From the NCBI GenBank assembly GCA_014773175.1, contig VXCM01005536.1, forward strand, positions 99,194-163,193: DNA of 64,000 bases. Direction: 5' to 3'. Under the pieces are notes generated by a model. It ran no database searches, had not been told where the DNA came from, and saw only the letters and a program-made list of their open reading frames with translations. This document shows positions 12,755 through 23,545 of the stretch, piece by piece (position 1 is the stretch's first letter; every line of letters starts with the position of its first letter). Both the position numbers and the translations under genes were made by a program. Source of the stretch: Lucifuga dentata (lineage: Eukaryota; Chordata; Actinopteri; Ophidiiformes; Bythitidae).

Positions 12755-14197
12755 TTAATTCACCCCCATCCTCCCTCCCTCCCCAGTAACACACAAGACA
12801 AACTTAGTATAAATGGCTGAAGCTGCTGGATTTGAATGTCAGAAGTGTGAAGCTCATTGTTGCTCGCTGAAAGGAAACAACATCATCGATCAACAAGTCA
12901 TTTTGAGAGGACCCGGCGTCGTCCTTGGACTGCTTTACAAAAGACATCACGATTCAGACGAGGTGTGGCTAGCAAAGTATCTGACGCTTCGTCTGCCTTC
13001 TATTCTGCAAGCTCCATCATGACTAAATACTGGCTTTCTGTCATCCAACCTGAACAAAATAAGAATTAGCAAACATAACCTGGGCAGTCGTAGTGTCCAG
13101 ACAACTTATGTAAGAAAAAAAAAAAAACTCATAACAANCATAACCTGGGCAGTCGTAGTGTCCAGACAACTTATGTAAGAAAAAAAAAAAAACTCATAAC
13201 AACCTGAGACCTGCAAGCAAAAGTTAGCCAACACGTCAAGCTACATATAATAGTTCCAGGCTCTAAATCAGACAATTTTCAGATTTACCCACCAATCAAA
13301 CATGTAACATTTATATTTCCTCAGTGCATCTCCATCATTCCTCCATTCTTCATTAGTCGTCGTTTTTACAGTAATGCCTTCTCACAGCCAGCAAAATGTG
13401 TTCATGATTACATACCACAAAATCAGACTGTCAAAAGATGGCGTTAAGCATAATCAGGGGTTTCCGCTGCAGCGAGCGTTTAATCGCAGCGGGTTAGAAG
13501 CTGAAGTGGGTCGTAACTGTGGACTGACTCAGACACTCGCTTAGCAGAAGGCACTTAAAACTCTGCTGACCTCACACACAACATCCACTTAACCCACTCA
13601 CTTCCCTTATCTGTAAACGTCAATTTAAGTCACTTCATAAAACACCAGCAAAATAAAATGCAGGCCAGATTGCCAAGTTTAGCAGGAATTCAAGGCATTC
13701 GTATGAGCGACCGTCACCGTTTGGCAAATAACTGTTAAAAACTACAATCGCACAATGTCGCGAAAACACCAAATGCTGACAGGCCAGAGAGGATGTGTTT
13801 GACGGAATCGCAGGAGCTCCAGCCACAACGTAGCCTGGAGAACAGTACACAGTAACATTAGCATTAGCATCCTTCATTGAGGAAAACTCAAACCATTTTA
13901 AATTAAAAATAAAAAAACCTCTATGATGTGTACAGATCATCTCTGTAATGACAGGCAATAAGGCATGATGAGTATCTAAATCCACCTTCTAGCACAGGGC
14001 TGAGACGGGTTTCCAGACGGTCGGGGTGTGGGTGGTGCTGTACAGAGGATGCACGTGTGTGGTAGTGTACTGGGTGGTGCAGGTGGTGGTGATGGTGAGC
14101 AGAGAGAGCTGGATTACTTCACAGAGGCAGTGGAAGGGACCCATGACCATTAGGGGGCTGAAGCCAGAGCTGCAACTTAGGGGGCGGGGCTTCACTT
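12755..14197 (-). other. region just 3' of arl8b, probably including its 3' UTR
   Basis: No other gene. Contains a 64-base duplication at an N join. 13640-14197 is free of recognised repeats and may be UTR, but I see no clear polyadenylation signal to close the transcript. Confidence 0.4.
13074..13202. repeat. 64-base duplication around a single N
   Basis: 13074-13137 equals 13139-13202, N at 13138. The unit ends in a poly-A run followed by ctcataacaa. Confidence 0.9.
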
Positions 14198-14247
14198 TCA
14201 GCTTCTCCGTGACTTTGAATGCTGGATGAGCCACTGCAGTGTGATAT
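14198..14247 (-). CDS. arl8b: arl8b coding exon 7 (residues 171-186 and stop)
   Basis: 50 nt encoding [16 protein letters not shown] and TGA. Acceptor tcctgcag; the preceding intron is only 92 bp. The 3' UTR must continue below 14198. I could not choose a polyadenylation signal with confidence. Confidence 0.95.
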
Positions 14248-17200
14248 CTGCAGGAAAACCGTTCGTCAGCTCCGAATATTCCATAAAAAAGTTTGGAAGA
14301 TGAGAAGTCGAATCATTTAAAAACAGATCCGATATTTACCTATGTTGTCTTTCTCTTTGCAGGAAACGGAGTAGCAGCAGATCTCTCGGTCCTGGATGGC
14401 AGACAGGTTCCTGCAAAAAGAATTTTGATTTAAAAAAAAAAAAAAAAANTTTAAAAAAAAAAAAAAAAAGCAAAAACAAAAGAAAGAAAAAAAAACAAAT
14501 TTTGGCTAGAATATGTCAAATCTGATAAGATAGCAGAAATCAGGCCTGTCTGCATGCTTAAACCCAGTTCAGAACAGATGCAGGACAAAATCAGAGCTTT
14601 GCAGGAAAGAAAAGGAGGTAATTTATTATTAGCTAATAAGATTCCGCTGTTCTCCAAATATGACATGTTGTGAGTATGAGGTAGAATCCGCCAGGTGAGG
14701 AAATGCGTGTGGAGATCTTTGAGTAAAATAATCTACTAGCATATATTCTGCTAGCACATATGCTCTGTTACTTCAGTAAGCTTATGTCAACTGATGCTGA
14801 TTTCAATCTAATTATGATGTTTGCATGATTGGACTATAATTAATATTTTAACCTGCATGTAAACATACTGATGAAGCAATGTTTAGGGCAGCAAGGTTTT
14901 CAAACATTCATCTAGTGAGAGAAATGACTGTGTATACCTGCAGAAAACAACTCCACCTCTAAATACTGACCATGAGACAAAGCAAAATATAAGACAAGAG
15001 AGCCGAGAAAATACAGCTGTAATGGTTAGAACTAACCACCAGGGGGCGACAGACAACACTAGAGAGATCAGATGGAACATATTAATAGTTTCACTCTAGG
15101 ATTGATTCGCTGATTCTTATGGGCTTGGAGGTAAAACGTCCTGCAGCAGGTCATTTCAAACTCTATCTCAGGCTGCTGATCTTCAAAGAAAACTCCTGCA
15201 AAGTGAAATCTTAAGTGTCACAGTGTCACACCTTGATCTAAATGAGGAGTTTGATGTGTCCTTCCTAGGATGCTTCATTTGGACCATATAGTTTGTCTCC
15301 CCTGGTGCTTCATTTAAACCGTTACCGTTATATTTCCCTGTAATTATCGTGACATTATTGCAACTGGTGCAGTGTCCGTTCAAAACATGCGTGTTAGCAA
15401 TGGGCCGGACTTTATGGTGTGCGCCGCAGCCTGTCATAATTTAGTTCTGCACGTCGTCTGAGCTAGCTTTGTTTGCTATACGGGGTCGGGTTCAGACCGT
15501 GCCACTGGACCAGAGCGTATCCTGCCGCACGGACTACTCTTTACTGGCACAGCTCAATTTGAGAACCGCTCATCCAAACAACTTCACACGTGACGCTGCA
15601 CGTCCTTGGATCCTGAGCAATAAAAACCTGCTGAATATCAACTTCATACAGTGCCGGGTTCTAGAGATGTTGGTGCCACAGACACAGATTTCTGTCTTTA
15701 TAGTTAAATGATTATTTCATAGCATGTGAGTTCTATCCATCCATCCATCTATTATCCTCCACTTATCCGGGTCGTGGTGGCAGCAGACTAAGCAGCCCGG
15801 CTCACACTTCCTGCCAGCCCCCTCCAACACCTTTATTTTTCTTTATTTATACTATATATATCTATATATATATAGATATATATACTTTATTTTTCCTTTT
15901 TAAAACACTTATTGACAAATGTGCCTCTGCTTTGAAAAGGTCTCAAACGTTATTTTAACAAGCTTTTTTTGGGGGGGCGGGGGGAGAAGGAAAGGGAGGG
16001 CGTGGCAGAGAAATGGAGCCAGTCATCACAGTGTTGTCCATTTTAACATTACACTGGATGTAAAATTACAAATGATGCTTATAATATACAAAATATATAT
16101 TCAGTCTGCTGGGGGACTCCGGGCGTTCCCATAGCTCGTCTATATTTATTATGTATTATTAGATTATATTTATTATCACTGCTCAAAGTACAAATACAGT
16201 TTACATCTAACCAGAGTTTTATCAGTTTTGTGCAATTAGGCAGAACTAGGTAAAACTGAAATATGATATTTTTCTTGTCTTATTTTTGCAGTGCACCTTC
16301 TTTTCTCTGGGTAAATATAGAACTTTCTCTTACTACGAGTGTCTGACGAAGACCTCGCTCGTTGAAACGTTGCTTTACATCTGATTTTTTTTGTTTTTAA
16401 TCCACTGACAGGTTATAAATGTGTTAGTCGTGCTGATGTCTGCACAGGATTATCTACAAAAAAATACTTTGCATCTCACATTTTTTCAATAAGCTGCTTC
16501 TCATCAAGTGCGTTGGGTAGGTCTCTTTTGTTGCCCAGAACTAGAACCTGAAAAATGGCAGAAAAAAGAGGAAAAAAAGGAGAGAAAAAAAGAGAAAGAG
16601 AGGTCAATAAGTGTCACAGCAAAGTATCAGCAGTTTTGCAGAATGATAAGACAATTTATAGGATTTCTATCAACCTGGTGCTTTAGTCATCAAAGCAGTC
16701 CTCCAAAATAAACCACCTGTGTGTGTGTGTGTGCGTGTGTGTGTGTGTGCGTGTGCGGTGTTAAAAGCAGTCAAAGCAGCTGAAATCCGATCCAGTCAGC
16801 AGCCAAATATCTGCACAGCTGGGATACTGAAATCGAATTAAAAATCCTGGCTTGGGTTCAAATGACAAATTAGTCATGTCATGAAGCCTGAGTCACTACA
16901 AACCCATCAGATGAAGTTATGACTAATTATAAGCTGTAATTATGAGCTAATAACTGGCTGTTACTGGATGCGAGCTCAGAAATCGATAATCATAAAAAAC
17001 AGTCTATAAAATCCTTACTGGAATTCCCTGTAGCTGCGGTTTGTCTAACAGGTTGTGCAGTTCGTTTCTGGACGCTTCTATCTTCTCTCGGTCCGCTGCG
17101 TCCACCATGTAGCTGTAAAAGGAAGTCAGCATTAATCATGAGTTTATGTTGATTAAATTCATCTGTTAAACTCTAAAGCAGCCGGAAACTCACACAATAG

Positions 17201-20200
17201 CATTGACTCCTCGACAGTAGCGCTCCCACATGCTTCTGAAGCGGGGCTGTCCACCTATGTCCCAAATCTGTGGAGAGACGGCAGAGAAAAAAATAAAGGT
17301 TAGAGACAACTTTAACTTTATTAATCCCACAGGAGGAAATTCATTTGCTATCAAGGACAACACATCCGCACATAAAACACAAAGAATAAAACAAGAAACA
17401 TCATGACTGTAACAACAATAAAACAAAAAGGCCATTAAAATATGATTAAGAAGCCGGAAATAAAAAAAAAGTAAAAGTGATCGTTAAAAATTTCACAGCA
17501 GCTGGAACTAAGGACTTCCTTCATCATTCAGCAGAACATCGAGGCGTCACCAATCTTCCACTAATTCTAAGATGATTAAAAACGTTGTACAGTAGATGAT
17601 CTTTATGCTTTAAGACTGTGCTACTTAGCTTTAGCTTCTGCAGAATTACTTCCTGTGAATCAGAAGCAAACTGATGACAGAAGCAGCTTTTTTGATCAAC
17701 TTATTGATCCTATTTCTGTCCTGTAATGTGCTGCAGCACAGCAAAAAAATAAATAAAAAAATAACACCAGCTAAAATTCTTTGATAAAAACATGTGTTGC
17801 ACACATTGAAAGACATAAGTTTCCTAAGACAAAATAATCATGACTGAGACTTCTTAAGGAGGACATTAATATTCTTTTTCTAATTCAATTTATTGTCCAA
17901 ATGTACAAAGATATTTGTAAGATTCAACTATTTTAGTTTGTTGGTCCATAATCACCATTGGAGAAATGTCCTCCTTCTTTTTCCCTAAAATTAGTAATTA
18001 GCTCTTTAGTCTTTCCAGCGTTCAGTATTAAAAACTTCTCATCAAGGGGAGAAAAAAAAAAAAAAGTGTTCGGGAGAAGGGTGGGTAATCACTTGTATAG
18101 GGTCAGTGTGGCATGTGGGGCTGGTCCTAAGTGGTTGTGGGTGCTGGGGGGTAGTGGATGTAGGCTGGGGTCCCTGTGTCCTGTCTTGCTGTGGCCTCGT
18201 GGCCCGTCCTTGGTGCCCTTGGGGCACCCGGGGCACCGTGGACTGGTGTGCTGCCAGACATCTCTATGGGGCTCTGGGGATGTCCCTGGGGGGGCGGCAG
18301 CTTGCTGATGGGGATGGGTGTCATGGGTGGTGCTGGGGTGTGCTGTTCCGCTCTCAGTTGCGTGGCCGCCTCGCATTGGGCTTGGAGGCGTGGGGGGGTC
18401 CGGGNNNNNNNNNNNNNNNNNNNNNNNNNNNNNNNNNNNNNNNNNNNNNNNNNNNNNNNNNNNNNNNNNNNNNNNNNNNNNNNNNNNNNNNNNNNNNNNN
18501 NNNNNNNNNNNNNNNNNNNNNNNNNNNNNNNNNNNNNNNNNNNNNNNNNNNNNNNNNNNNNNNNNNNNNNNNNNNNNNNNNNNNNNNNNNNNNNNNNNNN
18601 NNNNNNNNNNNNNNNNNNNNNNNNNNNNNNNNNNNNNNNNNNNNNNNNNNNNNNNNNNNNNNNNNNNNNNNNNNNNNNNNNNNNNNNNNNNNNNNNNNNN
18701 NNNNNNNNNNNNNNNNNNNNNNNNNNNNNNNNNNNNNNNNNNNNNNNNNNNNNNNNNNNNNNNNNNNNNNNNNNNNNNNNNNNNNNNNNNNNNNNNNNNN
18801 NNNNNNNNNNNNNNNNNNNNNNNNNNNNNNNNNNNNNNNNNNNNNNNNNNNNNNNNNNNNNNNNNNNNNNNNNNNNNNNNNNNNNNNNNNNNNNNNNNNN
18901 NNNNNNNNNNNNNNNNNNNNNNNNNNNNNNNNNNNNNNNNNNNNNNNNNNNNNNNNNNNNNNNNNNNNNNNNNNNNNNNNNNNNNNNNNNNNNNNNNNNN
19001 NNNNNNNNNNNNNNNNNNNNNNNNNNNNNNNNNNNNNNNNNNNNNNNNNNNNNNNNNNNNNNNNNNNNNNNNNNNNNNNNNNNNNNNNNNNNNNNNNNNN
19101 NNNNNNNNNNNNNNNNNNNNNNNNNNNNNNNNNNNNNNNNNNNNNNNNNNNNNNNNNNNNNNNNNNNNNNNNNNNNNNNNNNNNNNNNNNNNNNNNNNNN
19201 NNNNNNNNNNNNNNNNNNNNNNNNNNNNNNNNNNNNNNNNNNNNNNNNNNNNNNNNNNNNNNNNNNNNNNNNNNNNNNNNNNNNNNNNNNNNNNNNNNNN
19301 NNNNNNNNNNNNNNNNNNNNNNNNNNNNNNNNNNNNNNNNNNNNNNNNNNNNNNNNNNNNNNNNNNNNNNNNNNNNNNNNNNNNNNNTGTTGTTCAGGTG
19401 TTTAGCCCTCCTTGATAGAAATTGTTTGTTAGTTTTAAATAAAGTGTAATAGGTTGGTCAAGGAGGGCCGGTGAAGGTCACACACTCACACACATTCACC
19501 TACGCACTATATACAGTATTATCTGTCTGTTGCTAGATTAAATTGTGTATATATATAAAATGGTTGTGCCAATCTTGGCATACACCACAACTATATATGC
19601 AGACAGAAAAAAAAAAAAAAANAAAAAAAAAAAAAAACAAAAAACTTCTCATCACACTAACTCACAAATGATTTGACCTCACGTCTATATGCCAGCTCAT
19701 TTCCATCATTTATGCTGCGTTCACAGACCTCAGAAGTCAAATTTTTACCAGTTTGAAGCTCCAACTTCCAACCTCAAACCATTCCAGCCAAATGTAATCA
19801 AAAAAGCATGAACACCAATAAATACTGTAAAATTAATTAAACTAAGTAATAAATTCTAAAGTAAAGTTAGACTACAGGACTGTCTGGTTGTGTTGTTTTA
19901 CAATGATATTAATCACAGTGGGTATTGAAGTAATATGTGTGCAGAGAAGTAATATTCTGAAATTATTTACACTTACGTATCAACGGCAAATAGTTATTAT
20001 ACAAAATAGATAGTTACCATGGCGATATATTCTGACTGTTTTCTTTTAATTTCACGCAAGAAAAAATACTTTATTCGCCTTTTAGCTGATCATTTCCATT
20101 CACAAAGCTCACTGTTGATGACGTCATACTTGGTAAGTCGTAGATCATTTTGGTCTGAGTTTCCCAACCGGAGCTCCAACTTCAAGCGCCGTTCCAACGC

Positions 20201-23032
20201 ATTTTTCTAAGTAAGAAGTCGGAAAAATCTGAGTTCCGAGGTCTGTGAACGCAGCATAAGTAAACCCACAAGGGCAGAATCGTCAGAGAACTTCTGAGGA
20301 AAGGCCAGCAGTGTACAGAGTAAATAAATAAACAGAGGGACACACCATACCCTGAGGAGCTCCTGTGCTGGTTAAAATAACGTCAGATACTTTATTATCC
20401 AGTCTAACAAACTGTGCTCTGTGCAAAAGTTAGTCCATGACCCAAGCGATAGTTTTGTTGTGCAATTTAAATGCCATTAATTTCTTAGCTAAATATGTGG
20501 TTGAATAGTATTAAAAGCACTAGAAAAGTCAAAAAAGTCAAAAATATGAACATAAACAGCAGAACAAGCTGCTTAACACTTTGACCCTCTGTAACACATT
20601 CTTGCAGCATTAGTGCTCAGAGGGAAGCTACAGCTTTGTGGTATTGATTTGACTCTGTCAGGCTTCCAGCTGCAGCCATTTTTGATGTGTTCTTCCTACC
20701 TTTATTGTCACATTTCCTTTAGTAACTTTCCGCATGTTGAAGCCGACCGTGGGGATCATGTCCTCGCTGAACTGGCCCGACTGCAAAACACAAATGAAAG
20801 AAAGAGCGTTAGTGGAAACCGTGTGTCACGTGTTAAAAGACACGAGTGAAGTGCTGAAATCGTGAAGGAATGAAAGAATCTCGTCAGTCTGCCGTTCTGT
20901 TCGATCGTTTAGCCAAACTCCTGCTTTACTTTCACCATCGGACAGTTCCAACATCGTCAAAGTCAATATTTATTAAAGCCTGTTTGAATGATTGTGGATC
21001 ATTTTGTACATGCAGTCATAGAGTAAAGTAACAAATAACTACATATATACTCGAGTATAAGTCGAGTTTTTATTACTAAATTTCACAAAGCAAATCGGGG
21101 GTCGGCTTATACAGGCAAAATTCATATTTGATCCCAGAGAAGGAAATTTCCAGGAGTAGAAATACTATCCATTACCACTACCCATGAAAACAGTTTAAAT
21201 CAGACCTTAGAATGAGATATTTCCTGACTAAACATCTTATCAGCACATTTTGCGGCAGCCAGTAAGCTCTGCTGTGATTGGTCAGTTGTGATAACCAGCT
21301 GAAATAAATATCATGTTTACCAGTACGTGGATTATTTTCAGAAAATCACAGAAAAACAGGTAATTTGCTAAACAAATGAACTGATGGAACAACATCAGGG
21401 GGTCGGCTTATATACGGGTTTCTTTAAAATCTAAATTTGCAGGTCAAAATCAGAGGATCGACTTATACTCAAATATATACAGCAGTGCAGTCATAACACA
21501 CAAACCTCCACCAAGAGCAAACAAGCCCAGCCAAATGTGTTTGGCTTAGTTATATGTTGGCCTATAGAGAGAGAGAAAAGGACGAGGATAACATATTTTA
21601 TTTGTTTTGGATCTTTGTCAGTAATTATTAAAGATATGTCAGTATCATCAGATCTGCACTAAACCAGTTCGTCTCTGCTTCATGCTCCACCCTTTCACTT
21701 TTCAATTTTCCTCAATCAGTTCAAAACTTTTTGATTAAACAACAAATAACATCTTTGATGGAGGTGATTTAGATTCTAAGAGCATTTTTTTTTTGGATGT
21801 TTCATTTCAACACTTTCCCATTTACGCAAGAATCACATTAAGATGACGCAGTCCATTCATTAGCATACATTATCTTAAATCAAATCATTATTTGTAACCC
21901 ATGACCAACCTATGACCACGGTGGCAGCAGTGCTAGCCACCAAACTGTAATGCAAAATCTTAAAATCACAAAATGGCACACAGTAATTTGAAGTGGCATG
22001 CAGCCAAATGTGGAGTCATGGTGTTGTACAGCCAGTGGAAACAAAGGAAACGCTGTCCTGATGTCTTTTACCTCCTTGTTTTAAATCCCATAAGAAACAA
22101 GTTAAATGGCTCTGATCATGTGACTCATCAGGGTTTGACTGCAGTGTAACTGCCCTGAAATGACTGTGTAAAACAAAGAGCAGCTTCATCTAAAACCACC
22201 TGATCACACAAGGAAGTGAGGGAAATGGTTTGTTGTGATGAACTGAAGCGATGAGGAACTGTTGCAGAACTATATCTGAGTTCACAACCTGTGTCAGGAT
22301 ATAGTCTAACCCATAATTACACGTGACCAGACAAACTAAATAAAACGGCAAACAGTATAAACAAAGAAGAGTAAACTATGGCAAATTAGTAAAAATAAAA
22401 AATGTGTCGTACACGACGACATGTCAAGTGTAAGTCTGGACTCAGACAACATGAACCACAAACAGACTTCAGCGACAAAACTGTATTTACTTAAATATCG
22501 TCGCCTGACTACATCTCTTTATCTGCAGCTAAATCATCTTTAGCGTCACCTTCCTGCAGGCTGATGACGCAGACAGGCGGACTGTTTACAGCGTTTAGTC
22601 CTGATGTTGCTCTTCAGCAGCGATTACACAGCAAATCTGCTCACATGACCGATTTCACAAGTATGCGCACACACAAACACCAACTTCGCCATTCCGTGTT
22701 AAGCTAGCCAAACAACAGGAACAAGAAGAGTGAAACGACTGTCATGTTCGATTCCGATGATGTAAAGCATCAAAATCATACACTTTTACCCCCCAACTAT
22801 TGCAAATTATTGCCTAGATTTGATTGTTAACGTGTCTGAAGCCGTGTACCTCTCCCAGGTAATAGCCGGGGCCCACCTGAAGCTTCAGTTCGCTAGCTGA
22901 GATACTCACCGCGATCACATTGACAAATGTGGTTTTTCCGGAGTACTGAAGCCCCACTAATGTCAGCTCCATCTCCTCCTTCCAGAACAGAGACCTGAAC
23001 CAGTCCAGAAGCCTGTTAATGAGGGCCAGCAT
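14198..23032 (-). CDS. arl8b: ARL8B-type lysosomal small GTPase, complete, seven coding exons
   Basis: Joining exons 23032-22910, 20780-20700, 17267-17194, 17112-17019, 16547-16480, 14410-14340 and 14247-14198 gives 561 nt, 186 residues plus stop, the usual ARL8 length. All six introns are GT-AG. Visible motifs: P-loop GLQYSGKTT near residues 27-35, switch II WDIGGQ at 70-75, NKRD at 130-133, SCKE at 163-166, C-terminus HSKSRRS. The N-terminus [20 protein letters not shown] matches ARL8B better than ARL8A (family knowledge: ARL8A begins MIALF). Residue 2 is Leu, so there is no myristoylation Gly; ARL8 proteins instead bind membranes through an acetylated amphipathic N-terminus. Known family role: on lysosomes, GTP-bound ARL8 recruits PLEKHM2/kinesin-1 and HOPS. 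The ATG at 23032 was chosen from homology; the codon 12 nt upstream is GTG. Teleosts may carry two arl8b copies (ba, bb); I cannot tell which this is. Confidence 0.96.
14340..14410 (-). CDS. arl8b: arl8b coding exon 6 (residues 147-170 and part of 171)
   Basis: 71 nt encoding [20 protein letters not shown] and DNI. Val replaces the Ile seen at residue 162 in mammals (YSISCKEK). A poly-T tract and a single-N join (14449) lie 39 bp before the acceptor, so the intron sequence there is unreliable, but the exon is clean. Confidence 0.95.
15375..15480 (+). repeat. interspersed repeat shared with 59807-59925 (inverted)
   Basis: The segments actttatggtgtgcgccgca and cataatttagttctgca, then tagctttgtttgcta, recur in reverse complement at 59807-59925. 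Two copies in one window make this a dispersed repeat rather than a conserved exon. Class unknown. Confidence 0.7.
15728..15835. repeat. common teleost interspersed repeat fragment
   Basis: ccatccatccatctattatc followed by ctccacttatccgggtcgtg and gcagcagactaagcag. I recall this as a frequent fish retroelement-linked repeat; exact family not assigned. Confidence 0.55.
16480..16547 (-). CDS. arl8b: arl8b coding exon 5 (residues 125-146 and part of 147)
   Basis: 68 nt encoding [20 protein letters not shown] and EK, with the guanine-specificity motif NKRD. Acceptor atttttcag, donor aat|gtgaga. The exon ends two bases into the Met-147 codon. Confidence 0.96.
16548..17018 (-). other. arl8b intron 4
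   Basis: 471 bp with a GT microsatellite at 16719-16756 and a purine-rich gaaaaaaagagaaag tract near the exon 5 acceptor. Nothing else recognised. Confidence 0.75.
16719..16756. repeat. GT microsatellite with GC interruptions
   Basis: TG/GT units interrupted by gc at three points, in arl8b intron 4. Confidence 0.9.
17019..17112 (-). CDS. arl8b: arl8b coding exon 4 (residues 93-124)
   Basis: 94 nt. It completes Val-93, then encodes [20 protein letters not shown] and [11 protein letters not shown]. Acceptor ttttacag, donor cca|gtaagg. Confidence 0.96.
17194..17267 (-). CDS. arl8b: arl8b coding exon 3 (residues 69-92 and part of 93)
   Basis: 74 nt. It encodes [20 protein letters not shown], the switch II segment, then VNAI. 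Acceptor ctccacag, donor tgt|gtgagt. The exon ends two bases into the Val-93 codon. The next intron is only 81 bp. Confidence 0.96.
17300..18035 (-). mobile_element. LINE remnant (reverse transcriptase 3' part and tail) in arl8b intron 2
   Basis: Minus-strand translation gives broken but recognisable LINE protein pieces: [13 protein letters not shown], then [14 protein letters not shown], then [16 protein letters not shown], then [12 protein letters not shown], in the correct order for the reverse-transcriptase C-terminal half. It ends in a LINE-like tail, cctgtgggattaataaagtt. Stops and frameshifts show that it is dead. It lies sense to arl8b transcription. Confidence 0.8.
18090..18404. repeat. 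GC-rich repeat block ending at the assembly gap
   Basis: Strongly G-rich plus strand (gtgctggggggtagtgg, cttggggcacccggggcacc), unlike the AT-rich intron around it, with repeated ggtgc/ggggc motifs. The following 983 Ns suggest an unassembled tandem or dispersed repeat. Long ORFs spanning it are N-translations. Confidence 0.5.
18405..19387. other. assembly gap of 983 Ns
   Basis: Unknown sequence in arl8b intron 2. Flanked by a GC-rich repeat on the left and by taataggttggtcaaggagg on the right. Confidence 0.99.
19711..20258. mobile_element. MITE family T copy 2, in arl8b intron 2
   Basis: Terminal inverted repeats tatgctgcgttcacagacct / aggtctgtgaacgcagcata are exact over 21 bases, then continue imperfectly. 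About 550 bp, noncoding. Shares tcacgcaagaaaa with the copy at 3677-4090. Confidence 0.85.
20700..20780 (-). CDS. arl8b: arl8b coding exon 2 (residues 42-68)
   Basis: 81 nt, phase 0 at both ends, acceptor tttgcag, donor aag|gtagga. It encodes the switch I region [18 protein letters not shown] followed by VTKGNVTIK; the effector-region Thr is in IPTVGF. Confidence 0.96.
20781..22909 (-). other. arl8b intron 1
   Basis: 2129 bp. Contains family S copy 3. Around 21500-21560 there is a weak match to family X (ccaccaagagcaaacaagcc). The remainder looks unique and AT-rich. Confidence 0.75.
21042..21480. mobile_element. DNA-transposon-like repeat, family S copy 3, in arl8b intron 1
   Basis: Ends catatatactcgagtataag and gacttatactcaaatatata. 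Same orientation as copy 2. It lies inside arl8b intron 1, so it would be transcribed in the pre-mRNA. Terminal bases are more decayed than in the other copies. Confidence 0.78.
22910..23032 (-). CDS. arl8b: arl8b coding exon 1 (residues 1-41)
   Basis: 123 nt coding for the amphipathic N-terminus and the P-loop, ending FVNVIA. The donor is gcg|gtgagt, phase 0. Position -3 of the start codon is A, a favourable Kozak context. Confidence 0.96.
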
Positions 23033-23150
23033 CTTGGATGACACGGTAGACGCAGTCGCTGCGGCGGTCTGATAACGTGATCTGGCTAGCTGTCGATACA
23101 GGAAGTGGCTAGCTGCTTTGTCATATCATGTGATCTGATGACCGGCTACC
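23033..23150 (-). promoter_or_regulatory. probable arl8b 5' UTR and core promoter
   Basis: The 118 bp before the start codon are richer in CpG than the flanking DNA. On the plus strand they contain an ETS-type ACAGGAAGTG (23098-23107) and a TCATGTGA M-box/CLEAR-like E-box (23126-23133). No TATA box is evident, as is common for housekeeping genes. The transcription start is not defined, so the UTR/promoter border is inferred. An AT-rich pentanucleotide array begins directly upstream. Confidence 0.5.
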
Positions 23151-23157
23151 GGCAAAA

Positions 23158-23545
23158 AAATAAAGAATAAAAAAATCAAATCAAATCAAATCAAATAAAA
23201 AAATAAAATGAAATAAAATAAAACAAATCGAAATAAAATGAAATAAAATAAAATAAAACAAGACAAAATAAAATAAAACAAATCGAAATAAAATGAAATA
23301 AAATAAAATAAAACAAGACAAAATAAAATAAAAATAAAACCAATCGAAATAAAATGAAATAAAATAAAATAAAATCGAAATGAAATAAAATAAAATAATA
23401 AAAGAAAAGAAAAGAAATCGAAATAAAATAAAATAAAACAAAACGAAATAAAATGAAATAAAATAAAATTAAGCAAATCGAAATAAAATAAAATAAAATA
23501 AAACAAAACAAAACAAAACAAAATAAAATAAAATAATAACACTGT
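23158..23545. repeat. AAATA-type pentanucleotide array upstream of arl8b
   Basis: About 390 bp of aaataaaataaaatgaaata and variants (aaacaaatcg, aaacaagacaa). On the minus strand it reads as Phe/Tyr-rich pseudo-ORFs, which are low-complexity artefacts. Confidence 0.92.

Larger units (their letters stand above)
14411..16479 (-). other. arl8b intron 5
   Basis: Holds a poly-A join (N at 14449), a shared repeat at 15375-15480, a teleost repeat fragment at 15728-15835 and a TA-rich palindrome near 15848-15888. Near 16345-16380 the motif ctgacgaagacctcgctcgt followed by tgaaacgttg looks like a retroelement flank, unclassified. No extra exon is needed. Confidence 0.7.
17268..20699 (-). other. arl8b intron 2 (includes a 983-base gap)
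   Basis: Contains a LINE fragment, a GC-rich repeat cut by the gap 18405-19387, a poly-A join (19622) and a family T MITE. No further exon is needed, since exons 2 and 3 join in frame. Confidence 0.75.

Noticed and set aside
13635..13985. 116-aa minus ORF downstream of arl8b
   Set aside because: No recognisable family or splice signals; probably chance within the 3' UTR region.
18106..19449. Long ORFs of 365-447 codons across the gap
   Set aside because: Nearly all residues are X translated from Ns; the real ends are only short GC-rich frames.
23033..23044. N-terminal extension MSSK of arl8b
   Set aside because: The upstream codon is GTG, and ARL8 proteins begin at the internal MLAL methionine.
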